Part shown: positions 9,104-18,044 of the stretch, one piece after another
How positions within the stretch are numbered: the first letter of the stretch is position 1
Layout: each line of letters opens with the position of its first letter
Origin: Arcicella gelida
Lineage (GTDB): Bacteria > Bacteroidota > Bacteroidia > Cytophagales > Spirosomataceae
Direction: 5' to 3'
NCBI RefSeq assembly: GCF_034931025.1
Contig: NZ_JAYGIL010000015.1
Span: forward strand, 84,090-148,089
DNA: 64,000 bases
Notes under the pieces: model-generated
What the model was told of the DNA's origin: nothing
Seen by the model: only the letters and a program-made list of their open reading frames with translations
Database searches by the model: none
Made by a program: the position numbers and the translations under genes

Positions 9104-9937
9104 TTAAGAGATACTCATAAAAATTCCTTTGGCAGTTTTCATTGCCTCGGCATCTATTACTTCATCGGTTACTTCTTCTTCTAAATCCAGTGTGTTTTGG
9201 AGTAGATAAAGTAAATCCCAATTGCCTTGGTAGTCTTCAACCAAAGCCGTTAATGATTCTACCCAATCGCCCGAATTCATATAAGTTATATCTTGAATCA
9301 AACGAATGTCTGGTTTGTGGATATGTCCACAAATAATACCTTCGCAATGATTTGCTTTGGCCAATTCGATGAGCTTTTCTTCAAAGTCCGAAACATAGTT
9401 TACAGCTTCTTTTACTCTTTGTTTAATTTTCTGAGAAAAAGAGTAATAAGAAAAGCCTCGCCACTTACGATATTGGTTATATAGTTTGTTGATGGATAAA
9501 AGGAAATTATAACCAATATCGCCGAGGTAGGCGAGCCATTTCATTTGCGAAGTGACCGAATCAAAAATGTCTCCATGTGTAATGAAGAAGCTTTTTGAAC
9601 CAGATTGTAAAATATAATCACGTTGAACGATAAAGTATTTTCCTAATTGAAAAGGTATGATTTGATCTAAAAAATCATCATGATTACCTCTCAAATAAAT
9701 TACTTTAGTATTATGATTTTCAATCATTTTCAAGACAGTCCTAAAAAAAGCAGTATGTTTTTTCTTCCAAGAGCCACCTTTTTTCAGTTGCCAACCATCA
9801 ATAATATCGCCATTCATGATTAAGGTTTCACAGGAAATACTCTTCAAGAAGGCTGTTACTTCTTTAGCTTTTGAACCTTCTGAGCCTAGGTGAACATCAG
9901 AAATGATGACGGTTTTATATTGCTTTGGCGTTTTCAT
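9104..9937 (-). CDS. LpxH-like metallophosphoesterase (UDP-2,3-diacylglucosamine diphosphatase family)
   Basis: 277 residues with the calcineurin-type metal site: SDVHLGS, NGDIIDGW, LRGNHDD, ITHGDIFD and CGHIHKPD. The insert and the C-terminal NSGDWVESLTALVE stretch match the LpxH/YbbF-like group rather than generic phosphodiesterases. LpxH cleaves UDP-2,3-diacylglucosamine to lipid X in lipid A synthesis. Bacteroidota carry several paralogues, so this copy may act on another diphosphate or phospholipid. It is the first gene of a two-gene unit with the glycosyltransferase. A response regulator on the same strand ends 63 bp upstream. Confidence 0.85.
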   Translation of the reverse strand: MKTPKQYKTVIISDVHLGSEGSKAKEVTAFLKSISCETLIMNGDIIDGWQLKKGGSWKKKHTAFFRTVLKMIENHNTKVIYLRGNHDDFLDQIIPFQLGKYFIVQRDYILQSGSKSFFITHGDIFDSVTSQMKWLAYLGDIGYNFLLSINKLYNQYRKWRGFSYYSFSQKIKQRVKEAVNYVSDFEEKLIELAKANHCEGIICGHIHKPDIRLIQDITYMNSGDWVESLTALVEDYQGNWDLLYLLQNTLDLEEEVTDEVIDAEAMKTAKGIFMSIS

Positions 9938-10000
9938 AATCCAAAGTTGTTATTTTACTTTAATCAGATGATTGCCAGAATATTAAAGGATTGTTAAGGA

Positions 10001-10687
10001 TTAGTTTCTTGAAAATAAATATCCTACACCTTTGATAGTACGAATATAGTCTTCTCCGATTTTTTCACGAATCTTGCGGATGTGTACATCCACAGTGCGT
10101 TCTGTGACGTGGATACCTTTGCCCCAAACACTTGAAAGGATTTCGTCTCGTGTATAAACCTTATTTGGATTACTCACAAAGAACATCAACAAGTCGAATT
10201 CTTTTTTGGGTAAAGTCCAAGAAGATTCCTTTACAGCGATAGAATAATTTTGGCGGTTAATGATTAAATCCTCCAAAACCACTTTTTCTTCTTCTAAGGT
10301 TTCGGCAATGTTGCGTTGAAAAACAGCTTTAATCCTGCTAATTAAAGCCCTAGGTTTCACAGGTTTGATGATATAATCGTTAGCACCAATATCAAAAGCG
10401 GCAACTTCCGAATACTCTTCTGTTCTGGCGGTCAAGAATATCAGATAAGAATTCTTCAATTCTTTAGATTGTTTGATGATTCTGCCAGCTTCAATACCAT
10501 CCATAACGGGCATCATAATGTCCATCAGAATCATGTCTGGCAAGAAATCTTGAGCTACTTGAATCCCCTGAAGACCATTTTCGGCGGTACGGATTTGAAA
10601 ACCTTCTTTCTGTAGGTTGTATTCAAGTAATTCTAGAATATCTGGGTCGTCGTCAACCAATAAGATTTTCAGAGATAGGTCAATCAT
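10001..10687 (-). CDS. OmpR/PhoB-family response regulator
   Basis: 228 residues. The receiver domain (about 1-125) has the acidic pocket LLVDDDPD, the phospho-Asp56 in LMDIMMP and the conserved Lys in IIKPVKP. The winged-helix DNA-binding domain (about 135-228) ends in TVDVHIRKIREKIG and TIKGVGYLF. All key residues are intact. No histidine kinase lies beside it, so its kinase is encoded elsewhere. It is divergent from the ATP-grasp ligase gene across a 358-bp gap and may regulate that gene, the phosphoesterase/glycosyltransferase pair, or neither. Confidence 0.95.
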   Translation of the reverse strand: MIDLSLKILLVDDDPDILELLEYNLQKEGFQIRTAENGLQGIQVAQDFLPDMILMDIMMPVMDGIEAGRIIKQSKELKNSYLIFLTARTEEYSEVAAFDIGANDYIIKPVKPRALISRIKAVFQRNIAETLEEEKVVLEDLIINRQNYSIAVKESSWTLPKKEFDLLMFFVSNPNKVYTRDEILSSVWGKGIHVTERTVDVHIRKIREKIGEDYIRTIKGVGYLFSRN

Positions 10688-11045
10688 TTTTTATAATCTT
10701 AAAAAGTTTGATAAATTTTAACCAAACTTACTGCCCTAAGATTATCTCAGTGTTAAGCTTGAATTATGCTTTCTTTATGTTTATTACGAAACAAACATTG
10801 AAGTCATAAACCAAGTAAAATTGCGTTGAAAAACGCCTAGATAACGTCCTACTTTTTGCATGAGATGATTTGTTTAAATTTATGTCTCAAAAGTAGTTTT
10901 CTAATGTAATCATATCATTAACAACACTTTACGTTTTTGTAAAAGAAGTTGTTTGTACAAAGAATTAACATATCCATAATTATCTGATAATCATTGAACA
11001 TTGTAATGTCTATTATTTTCGATTTCTAATATTAACCATGAAATC
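10688..11045. other. Divergent intergenic region
   Basis: 358 bp between the OmpR-type regulator and the ATP-grasp gene. It is AT-rich and I found no open reading frame worth reporting. The only compact structure is a 5-bp hairpin with a GAAA loop (GCGTT/AACGC) at about 10823-10836. Both divergent genes must have their promoters here, but I could not assign them. Confidence 0.6.
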
Positions 11046-11981
11046 ATGCCAGCCCAAAAACTTATTTTCCTTTATTCAGACTCCACTTTCACACCGTGGA
11101 AAGAAAATATTTTCGGAAGTACCATCGCTACTTTCTTGAAAGCTACACCAGAAGACTACTATCCTTATGTAACACATTTTGTGGGTTTTACGACAGAGTT
11201 TGCCAATTTTCTAAAGCAATTCGATGTGGTTTTTAATGTGTGTTATGGTTTTGGAGAAGTTGGTCAGGCAGATATTGCTCGTTGGTTAGATAGCCATGCT
11301 ATCAAGCACACCGCAAGTACTTATGAAGTACAAATCTTAGCCAAAGACAAAATGAATCTTCCACAAATCTGTGAAGCAATACAAGTAAAAACGCCTCCTA
11401 TTATAGAACTCAGCGATGTCGCTTCTTTAGAATACGAACGCTATATTGTAAAGCATAGGATGGGAAGTTTGCATTTGAATATGTTGGTTTTTGATGCTTC
11501 TGAAATACCATATCAGACTTTGATGGAGAAAGAAGATTACATCATTCAACCTTACATTACAGGACGTGAATTTACAGTTGGTGTAATTCCGAATGAAGAC
11601 GGAACAGATTACATGGCTTTATCACCTTTAGAGATTCGTCCTGATGATAATAGAGAAGTATATATTGCAGGACAAGCCTATGGAGTAACCGAAAAAATAT
11701 TGAATCCAGCAATGGAAGAAAGTATTCGTCAGGAAATCATGCAAAAGGTTTTGACTTTACACAAAACGATGAAAATCAGAGGAATGTCCAGAACAGATAT
11801 TCGTATTCATAATGGCGAAATTTATGTATTGGATATTAATACAATGCCCAATTTAGATGCCCGTAGTTTTTTACCAAGTATTGCTTTGAACGAAGGTATT
11901 GATTTAAAAGAACTTTTCCGTAGAATTTTATTAATGACTCAATTAGCATATTCCAAAACTATTGAGTTGGAAATGGCTTAG
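11046..11981 (+). CDS. D-alanine--D-alanine ligase-like ATP-grasp protein
   Basis: 311 residues of the ATP-grasp fold most like D-Ala-D-Ala ligases: an N-terminal Rossmann-like part, a central ATP-binding part (YIIQPYITGREFTVGVI) and a C-terminal Mg-binding motif (EIYVLDINTMPNLDARSF), which corresponds to the NxNxxPG-type ending of Ddl enzymes. It is shorter than typical Ddl (about 330-360), and its N-terminal catalytic-loop region is divergent. It may therefore ligate another amino acid or peptide rather than make the cell-wall dipeptide. It is a single gene with its own upstream region. Confidence 0.8.
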   Translation: MPAQKLIFLYSDSTFTPWKENIFGSTIATFLKATPEDYYPYVTHFVGFTTEFANFLKQFDVVFNVCYGFGEVGQADIARWLDSHAIKHTASTYEVQILAKDKMNLPQICEAIQVKTPPIIELSDVASLEYERYIVKHRMGSLHLNMLVFDASEIPYQTLMEKEDYIIQPYITGREFTVGVIPNEDGTDYMALSPLEIRPDDNREVYIAGQAYGVTEKILNPAMEESIRQEIMQKVLTLHKTMKIRGMSRTDIRIHNGEIYVLDINTMPNLDARSFLPSIALNEGIDLKELFRRILLMTQLAYSKTIELEMA

Positions 11982-12088
11982 TTTACAATTCCTTTACAAT
12001 CCATCAGTAAAGTTTACAAAGGCTTAATTGTCAGACAACCAATAGCTTATCTTAAAAGACAATCTTTGCGAAACCAAACTGAAATTAG

Positions 12089-13021
12089 ATGCAAAGACGA
12101 GATTTACTTCGCCAGATGGGGCTTGTAGCTGGCGGTTTATCCATTCCGAATTTTGTAAAAGCACAAGAGCAAACCAATACTCCGAAAAGAGTTTTAAGAG
12201 TTGCACATATTACTGATGTACACATTGAGGAAGCCATTCCTTTAGTAAATTCTTCAAAGGGTTTTGCTAAATGTTTACATCATATTCAAAATGAAGTAAA
12301 GCCTGATTTAATTATCAATTCTGGTGATTGTGTGATGGATGCCCATAAACACAGAAAAGGAAATGTAAAAAAGCAGTGGAATTTATTCAATGATGTGCTG
12401 AAGGCTGAAAACTCCTTACCTATTTTTCATAGTGTTGGTAACCATGATATTTGCTGTGAAGGTGATAGCCAAAGTAGTTTTGAAGATGGGAAAAAATGGG
12501 CAATGGATGAAATGGGCATTGACAAGCGTTATTATAGCTTTGATAATAAAGATTGGCATTTTGTAATGTTGGATAGTGTTCAGAAAAAGAAAGATGGTTC
12601 TTGGTACACTGCCAATGTTGATGAAGAACAATTCGATTGGTTGAAAAAAGACCTTAAAGCTTTACCATCCAATAAACCAACGATGGTTATCTCGCACATT
12701 CCTATTTTGGCAGCTTGTGTCTTTTTTGATGGAAACAACATGAAAGAAAAAGATGGGCGTTGGGAAGTACCAGGAAGTTGGATGCACACTGATTCTAAAC
12801 AATTAGCAGAACTTTTCCATGATCATAAAAATGTAAAACTCGCTGTTTCGGGACATATACATTTAAGTGACCGTGTTGATTATAATGGTGTTTCGTATTG
12901 TTGTAACGGAGCTGTTTCTGGTAGATGGTGGTTCGGGAAATATCAACACACCGAAGCGGGCTATGCAGTAATTGATTTATACGACGATGGTTCGTTTACC
13001 AATAATTATGTTAGTTATTAA
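12089..13021 (+). CDS. Exported calcineurin-like metallophosphoesterase with Tat signal
   Basis: 310 residues. The N terminus MQRRDLLRQMGLVAGG is a clear twin-arginine signal, so the folded protein is exported, with cleavage near KAQEQ. Metal-binding motifs follow in the standard order: HITDVHIEE, NSGDCVMD, SVGNHDICC, ISHIPIL and SGHIHLSD. The substrate is unknown; family members hydrolyse phosphate mono- and diesters in the periplasm. The gene is monocistronic and ends in a long inverted repeat shared with the convergent regulator gene. Confidence 0.92.
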   Translation: MQRRDLLRQMGLVAGGLSIPNFVKAQEQTNTPKRVLRVAHITDVHIEEAIPLVNSSKGFAKCLHHIQNEVKPDLIINSGDCVMDAHKHRKGNVKKQWNLFNDVLKAENSLPIFHSVGNHDICCEGDSQSSFEDGKKWAMDEMGIDKRYYSFDNKDWHFVMLDSVQKKKDGSWYTANVDEEQFDWLKKDLKALPSNKPTMVISHIPILAACVFFDGNNMKEKDGRWEVPGSWMHTDSKQLAELFHDHKNVKLAVSGHIHLSDRVDYNGVSYCCNGAVSGRWWFGKYQHTEAGYAVIDLYDDGSFTNNYVSY

Positions 13022-13025
13022 TTTA

Positions 13026-13168
13026 GTGATTGAGTGAGTTGTGATTGAGTGATTATTTAGTTGTGAATTGTTAATTAGTGAGTTGTGAATAAGTTATCAG
13101 TTTTTAATTAATAACCAAATTATTCTTTAGACCAAAAGCATTCACTAATTCACAACTCACTCAATCAC
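13026..13168. repeat. Inverted repeat between convergent genes
   Basis: Perfect 19-bp arms GTGATTGAGTGAGTTGTGA (13026-13044) and TCACAACTCACTCAATCAC (13150-13168), separated by 105 bp that itself contains more TTGTGAATT and TTAGTGAGTTGTGAA words. The same words recur in other gaps of this window (about 2755-2795, 6840-6880, 46500-46575, 52285-52320). It lies exactly between a plus-strand and a minus-strand gene end, so it probably serves as a shared 3' structure or is a dispersed repeat. Confidence 0.75.
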
Positions 13169-13170
13169 AA

Positions 13171-13812
13171 TTACTTCAAATATCCATATTCAATAGCAAG
13201 CTTGATGAGTCCTGCTACGTTTTTTACTTCAAATTTTGCTAATAAATTACTTCTGTGAGTTTCTACGGTTTTGTCGCTGATGAAAAGTGTTGTGGCTATT
13301 TCTTTTGTGGTTAAACCTTTTCCGATAAGGTCAAGTATTTCTCTTTCTCTTCTTGTAAAACGAATCTGATAAAGGCTTTTTTCTTGTTGTTTTTGTCGTG
13401 TCAATCCCCTCATGATGATATTCATCACTTCTTCACTTTGGTAAGTATTGCCTTCATAAACTGTTCTAATGGCTTTTTGTAATTCTTCCGTACCAGTATT
13501 TTTCAAAATATAGCCTGAAGAACCATTTTTAATCATTTTCGTGATAAAGCTTTCATCATTATACATCGACATCGCCAATACTTTGACAGTTGGATAATTG
13601 TCTGAAATATACTTACAGACATCCAAACCACTGTCTTCACCAAGGTTGATGTCCAGCAGCACAACATCAATGCTATTTGCTGCTAAAAAAATCTTAACTT
13701 GTTCAGCCGTTTTGCATTCGCCAACTACTTCAAAATCTGAAACAGGCGATAACAATGAAGCTACTCCCTCTGTGAAAATTTTATGGTCATCAACTAATAA
13801 AATGCGTATCAT
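13171..13812 (-). CDS. NarL/LuxR-family response regulator
   Basis: 213 residues from the ATG at 13812 (MIRILLVDDHK). An upstream start at 13833 would only add seven residues before the conserved first strand. The receiver has Asp8/Asp9, phospho-Asp54 (VVLLDINLGED) and Lys in GYILKNTG. The C-terminal LuxR helix-turn-helix is complete (TRREREILDLIGKGLTTKEI, then VETHRSNLLAKFEV). The start codon lies 39 bp from the divergent histidine kinase gene, which is its obvious partner. Confidence 0.95.
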   Translation of the reverse strand: MIRILLVDDHKIFTEGVASLLSPVSDFEVVGECKTAEQVKIFLAANSIDVVLLDINLGEDSGLDVCKYISDNYPTVKVLAMSMYNDESFITKMIKNGSSGYILKNTGTEELQKAIRTVYEGNTYQSEEVMNIIMRGLTRQKQQEKSLYQIRFTRREREILDLIGKGLTTKEIATTLFISDKTVETHRSNLLAKFEVKNVAGLIKLAIEYGYLK

Positions 13813-13851
13813 TACGTGATTAATATTTGGCAAATGTATATTTATACTAAT

Positions 13852-15591
13852 ATGAAGAACCTTCTTTTATCTCCTAAAATAACAATATTATTTTTGCTTC
13901 TCAAGGTTTCTTTAGCAATTTCCCAAGATGAGTACCCTAGTTTAAGTAAAAATTATACTAAAGCTCAGTTGGATAATATGTTATTGAAGTATCAAAACAG
14001 AAAAGATACGCTTGGTCTAGCTTATACTTATTGGAGTTATGCCAAAAGTGAAGAGAAACAGTACGGACTCAATTATTCTCCACTTACGAACCTCCGTAAA
14101 AGTATGGAGTGTTTTCTAATAATGAAAGATTCGGCTAATTTTTACAATATACGAGGGGCTTTGGGGTCTTACTTTATGGATAGACCTTTTATCAAAGAGT
14201 ACGCAAAAGAATATATAAAGAGTGCTGTTGATTATTTCAGAGTAAAAAATCAACCCATTAGTGAAATTGGGCATTTAGTGAATTTAGCCAATATTGATAT
14301 TCACGAGAATAATTTCAAAAACGTAAAAGAAATCCTTGATAGGGTTGAAATGCTTAATAAAAAAGTAAAAGATGAGGCATACGAAGGGAGACTTCATTCT
14401 TCTTATTCAGATTATTATTATCGTATCGCAAAGTATGACGAATCGCTCAAACATGCTGAAATAAGTTATAGAATAGGCAAAAAACTACAAATTGATTGGT
14501 TGGAGGCTCTTTCACTTTACGTAAAATCTAAATGTTATGATGCTTTAAATAATCAAGAAGAAAGACTTGCCACTTTATTAGAAAGCCAAAAAATTGTTGA
14601 AAGTAATAGCATATTGATACAATTACAAAAAGAAGTGTATTACGAAATTCAAAACTATTACTTCAAACAAAAGAATTTTCAGAAGGCCTATGACTTTATG
14701 AATAAGGCTAGAAAAACCACTGAAGAAATCTATTTCTCTAAAATGGAAAGCGATGTTCGTGCTTTTAGCGAATATAATTTACTGGAAAAACAGCGCATGG
14801 TGGTTTCTAAAATTGCTTTAGAAAAGAAACTCGCCGACATTGAATTAGACAAACTTTTGATTCGTCAACAAATGTATATAGTCTTGATTATTTTGGCGAT
14901 TCTTTTGATTAGTGTGCTGGCTTATGCCTATTTTAGCCGACAACGCTTTAATCGATTAGATGCTGAGAAAGTAAAGAAAAATATTCAAATCGAAACACTT
15001 CGTGCGTTGATTAACGGACAAGAAATTGAAAGACTACGGATTTCGCAAGAACTTCATGATGGTTTAGGTACTTTATTGTCCAGAATTAAATTCCAGACCG
15101 AAAATATCAATACTTCTAAAGACCAAATTGCAGAAATGATAGATGATGCCTGTGATGAAGTGCGTATTATTTCAAGTAATTTACAACCCAATGCACTGAC
15201 GCAATTTGGGTTAATTCGTTCGATTGATGATTTGATTTTAAAACAGAACAGTACTTCTCCGAATATTATCTTCCAACATTTTGGGAAAGAATTTGAGATT
15301 TCGCCTGAAAGTAGCTTGATGATTTTTAGAATTATTCAAGAATTGATGACGAATGCCCTCAAGCATGCCGATGCTTTTGAAATTCTGATTCAACTAGTAT
15401 ATCAAGAAGAAAGAACTTTGACCATCACCGTTGAAGACGACGGCAAAGGTTTTGACGATAACAAAGTACAACCAGAGAATAATGGATGGAATAATATTCG
15501 TTCAAGAGTAAATTATTTACACGGCATCATTGCTTTGCATTCAGAACCTACTGCTGGTACTTCTGTAACGATTTCAATTCCTTTTGTTTGA
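13852..15591 (+). CDS. Histidine kinase with TPR-like sensor region (NarX/DesK type)
   Basis: 579 residues from the ATG at 13852 (MKNLLLSPKITILFLLL), which places a signal/anchor at the N terminus; the longer form from 13816 has no supporting feature. Residues about 30-330 are helical repeats (TPR-like) expected in the periplasm. One membrane segment follows (YIVLIILAILLISVLAYAYF). Then come a HisKA_3 dimerisation domain with the phospho-accepting His402 in ISQELHDGLG, and a HATPase domain (ELMTNALKHA, VEDDGKGFD). It shares a 39-bp intergenic region with its probable partner regulator. Confidence 0.93.
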   Translation: MKNLLLSPKITILFLLLKVSLAISQDEYPSLSKNYTKAQLDNMLLKYQNRKDTLGLAYTYWSYAKSEEKQYGLNYSPLTNLRKSMECFLIMKDSANFYNIRGALGSYFMDRPFIKEYAKEYIKSAVDYFRVKNQPISEIGHLVNLANIDIHENNFKNVKEILDRVEMLNKKVKDEAYEGRLHSSYSDYYYRIAKYDESLKHAEISYRIGKKLQIDWLEALSLYVKSKCYDALNNQEERLATLLESQKIVESNSILIQLQKEVYYEIQNYYFKQKNFQKAYDFMNKARKTTEEIYFSKMESDVRAFSEYNLLEKQRMVVSKIALEKKLADIELDKLLIRQQMYIVLIILAILLISVLAYAYFSRQRFNRLDAEKVKKNIQIETLRALINGQEIERLRISQELHDGLGTLLSRIKFQTENINTSKDQIAEMIDDACDEVRIISSNLQPNALTQFGLIRSIDDLILKQNSTSPNIIFQHFGKEFEISPESSLMIFRIIQELMTNALKHADAFEILIQLVYQEERTLTITVEDDGKGFDDNKVQPENNGWNNIRSRVNYLHGIIALHSEPTAGTSVTISIPFV

Positions 15592-15600
15592 TAAGAAAAA

Positions 15601-15628
15601 CGCTCAATGCTGAGTCAAGCACTGAGCG
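15601..15628. terminator. Bidirectional terminator hairpin
   Basis: Arms CGCTCAATGC and GCACTGAGCG with an 8-base loop sit between two convergent genes. In minus-strand RNA the one mismatch becomes a G-U pair, and the stem is followed directly by five U, so it fits the minus-strand gene best. On the plus strand a T-rich stretch follows a few bases later. Confidence 0.8.
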
Positions 15629-15642
15629 TCAATATTACTTTT

Positions 15643-17016
15643 TTATAAAACTCCTCTTTTCATTTTGTCTAAAGTATTTTCCAAGCTACTGCTTTCTTCA
15701 CCATATTTTTTTAAGGTTTCTACTGCATTTGTTTGCCATTGAATCGCCTCTTCCTTTTTACCAGTTTTATAGAGTAAACAAGCATAAGTATCCATCATCA
15801 TTGGGTTTTGTTTACGGTTTACATCTGGCGAAAGTGTCTCATAAATCTCTATTGCTCTTTTCGACCACGTAAGTGCTTTTGCTAAACTTTCTGAATTGTT
15901 GGTATATTTATAATAAGAAAAAGCAACATTATTCAATTGTCGGGCATAACCTATGAAAAAAGGAGTGTATGTGGTGGATATGACTGCGATACCATTTTGC
16001 TCTTTTTTCTTCGAATTGAGTATAGCATTTCGTTCATTATCTTCTCTTTTTTTCAAATTATCTACCGATACATTCATCAACAAATAATCACAAAAAGCCT
16101 GAGAATCTCTTAAATATGCAGTAGTGTCTTTAATAGCTTCAAAGAAACTTAACAAATAAGTATATCTTTTGAAACTTCCTTTTTCAAAACCATCAGTATT
16201 GACATTTTCTATAAAACTACCAATCTGATATGCCAAAGCTTTGTCCTTATTTTTCATCGCAATAGCATTAGTACTTTGTATAATTCTGTTGTTAATATTT
16301 ACTCTTTCTTTTAAAGAATAAGTAAAAAATAAGCTATCAACAGTTTTTTTAGAAAAAAGATTTAGCAAGAGTTTTCTACCAATATTGTTCAATGGTAAAG
16401 CTTGTTCTGTAATGAATTTAGCCATTTCAATCGTTGAAAGTTCTGCTAAAGTTTGCATCTGAAGGTATTCATTTACTAATTCATAAGCGTCAATGTCAAA
16501 TTTATTTCTTTCTTCAATAATTTTTCTGAGCAGTTCTTTACTTCGATCTCCATTTTTGTATTTCAATTCTAATTCTTTTAAAGGATTATTCTTTGAGAGC
16601 TCAATGGCTTTATCGGCTAATTCTAAATAAAAAGTTGGGTTTGAATTAGTAGAGTTTACTTTTCGTAAAACAATTCCATCTGCATCTAAAAAAATAGAAC
16701 CCATATTAAAGTTCTCTAGCTGATTTTTTTCGTTGATTTGCTTAAAGATTTCATCTTCTTTTTTTACTGAAACAGCAATAAAATTGAGTGCATATTTTTC
16801 TTTTAAAAGAGTACTAGAAAGTCCTTTTTGAGCTACTTCATTACATTGATTACAAGTGGCAGCATTTAATTGAACAAAAATGAGTTTTTTGTCTTTTTTA
16901 GCTTTAGAGATTAACTTTTCATAAGAAGGGAAATTATCAAATTGTACTTGTGCTTGAAGGTTTGAAAGTGTAAATAAAGTACATAACAGTACGATGTAAA
17001 AAACAGAGTGTTTCAT
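15643..17016 (-). CDS. Secreted thioredoxin-like protein with C-terminal helical region
   Basis: 457 residues from the ATG at 17016, giving a clean signal peptide (MKHSVFYIVLLCTLFTLSNL, cut near QAQ). The 20-residue extension to 17076 has no such feature. Residues about 30-150 are a thioredoxin-like domain with the redox pair Cys55 and Cys58 (ATCNQC), of the type found in thioredoxin_7/DUF255 proteins. The remaining 300 residues are mostly helical, with a TPR-like end (KALTWSKRAIEIYETL, then KEEAIQWQTNAVETLKK). The substrate is unknown. The gene is convergent with the kinase gene. Confidence 0.8.
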   Translation of the reverse strand: MKHSVFYIVLLCTLFTLSNLQAQVQFDNFPSYEKLISKAKKDKKLIFVQLNAATCNQCNEVAQKGLSSTLLKEKYALNFIAVSVKKEDEIFKQINEKNQLENFNMGSIFLDADGIVLRKVNSTNSNPTFYLELADKAIELSKNNPLKELELKYKNGDRSKELLRKIIEERNKFDIDAYELVNEYLQMQTLAELSTIEMAKFITEQALPLNNIGRKLLLNLFSKKTVDSLFFTYSLKERVNINNRIIQSTNAIAMKNKDKALAYQIGSFIENVNTDGFEKGSFKRYTYLLSFFEAIKDTTAYLRDSQAFCDYLLMNVSVDNLKKREDNERNAILNSKKKEQNGIAVISTTYTPFFIGYARQLNNVAFSYYKYTNNSESLAKALTWSKRAIEIYETLSPDVNRKQNPMMMDTYACLLYKTGKKEEAIQWQTNAVETLKKYGEESSSLENTLDKMKRGVL

Positions 17017-17217
17017 AGTGATAGAAATGTTAAATATTGAATTAATAAGGTATTTCACAAAGCTAATCAAAAACACTTATTGTTCACAAGTATTTTTGAT
17101 TTACTGAAGTATTACTTCAATAATGTTAATTATTTTTTATTTTATTTACTTATCTTGGCAAAGTATTCATACGCTGTTTTTTTAGTACATTCTATCACAT
17201 TTTAAACATACACAAAC

Positions 17218-17691
17218 ATGAAAGTAATCACCGTTATTCTTTTTTTATTAGTTTCTTCTACAAGTTTTGCACAAACCGATAGCACAAAAGCAAAAGACAT
17301 CAAAAAACTTCTTGAAGTAAGCGGTACTGCTAAGGCTGTCAAAACAATGATGACACAATACATGAGTATGATGAAAACTAGTCCTGTTTACAAAGATGCA
17401 CCAGCAGGTTTTTTTGATAAAGTACTTACTACGATTGATTATGACGAATTTATAATGTTATATGTACCTATTTATGACAAACATTTTACTCATAGTGAAA
17501 TAAAAGAACTGATAGCTTATCATGAAAGTCCGATAGGAAAAAAAGTAATTGAAAAACAACCACTCATCATGTCAGATTCAATGCAAATGGGGAAAGAATT
17601 TGGAGAAAAACTAGGTAGAAAGGTATATCAACAAATGCAAGAAGAAAAAGGCGAAACAGAAGAGCCCGAAGAAGAGGACGAAAATAAATAA
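17218..17691 (+). CDS. DUF2059 domain secreted protein
   Basis: 157 residues. A signal peptide (MKVITVILFLLVSSTSFAQ) is followed by a DUF2059 domain: IKKLLEVSGTAKAV near the start and the typical IYDKHFTHSEIKELIAYHES and SPIGKKVIEKQPLI in the middle. The C-terminal tail is strongly acidic (EEKGETEEPEEEDENK). The function of the family is not established. It is monocistronic with a strong terminator six bases after the stop. Confidence 0.88.
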   Translation: MKVITVILFLLVSSTSFAQTDSTKAKDIKKLLEVSGTAKAVKTMMTQYMSMMKTSPVYKDAPAGFFDKVLTTIDYDEFIMLYVPIYDKHFTHSEIKELIAYHESPIGKKVIEKQPLIMSDSMQMGKEFGEKLGRKVYQQMQEEKGETEEPEEEDENK

Positions 17692-17696
17692 ACCAC

Positions 17697-17725
17697 AGCA
17701 CGAGTTTCCAACTCGTGCTTTTTTT
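17697..17725 (+). terminator. Rho-independent terminator after the DUF2059 gene
   Basis: Perfect 10-bp stem AGCACGAGTT / AACTCGTGCT with a TCC loop and a run of seven T at 17719-17725. Confidence 0.95.
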
Positions 17726-17745
17726 GTTAATTATTAGTTTTTGTG

Positions 17746-17762
17746 ACGGATTTGAAATCCGT
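17746..17762. repeat. Short palindrome ACGGATTTGAAATCCGT
   Basis: A 17-base palindrome around a central G, 20 bp after the terminator. It is followed by about 280 bp (17763-18044) in which I see no gene or structure, and then by the 42-bp repeat array. Confidence 0.6.
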
Positions 17763-18044
17763 ATTACAGAGCATATCAAAAATGGTTGAAAATTTATTTT
17801 CACAAACTTCCCCGTTCCCATCAAATAATCGAAGTTCTCTTTAAAAACCTTCTTGCTTCTTTATGGAATAATAATAAATGACTATCAATAGTTGTTTAAA
17901 ACTGTATTCAAAGTTTTGTTAAAAGTCGTAACCATTAATCTGGAAAGCACAGAGTCTTGATATAAATAGTTTTGTATATTTCTGTATATCAATTAATTGT
18001 AAGCGTACAATGCTATATAATAAACATATAGTAATAAACTAAAA

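Noticed and set aside
10283..10642. Long open frames on the strand opposite to known genes, here and throughout
   Set aside because: They lie inside genes with intact family motifs, lack recognisable domains and follow from codon bias of the real gene.
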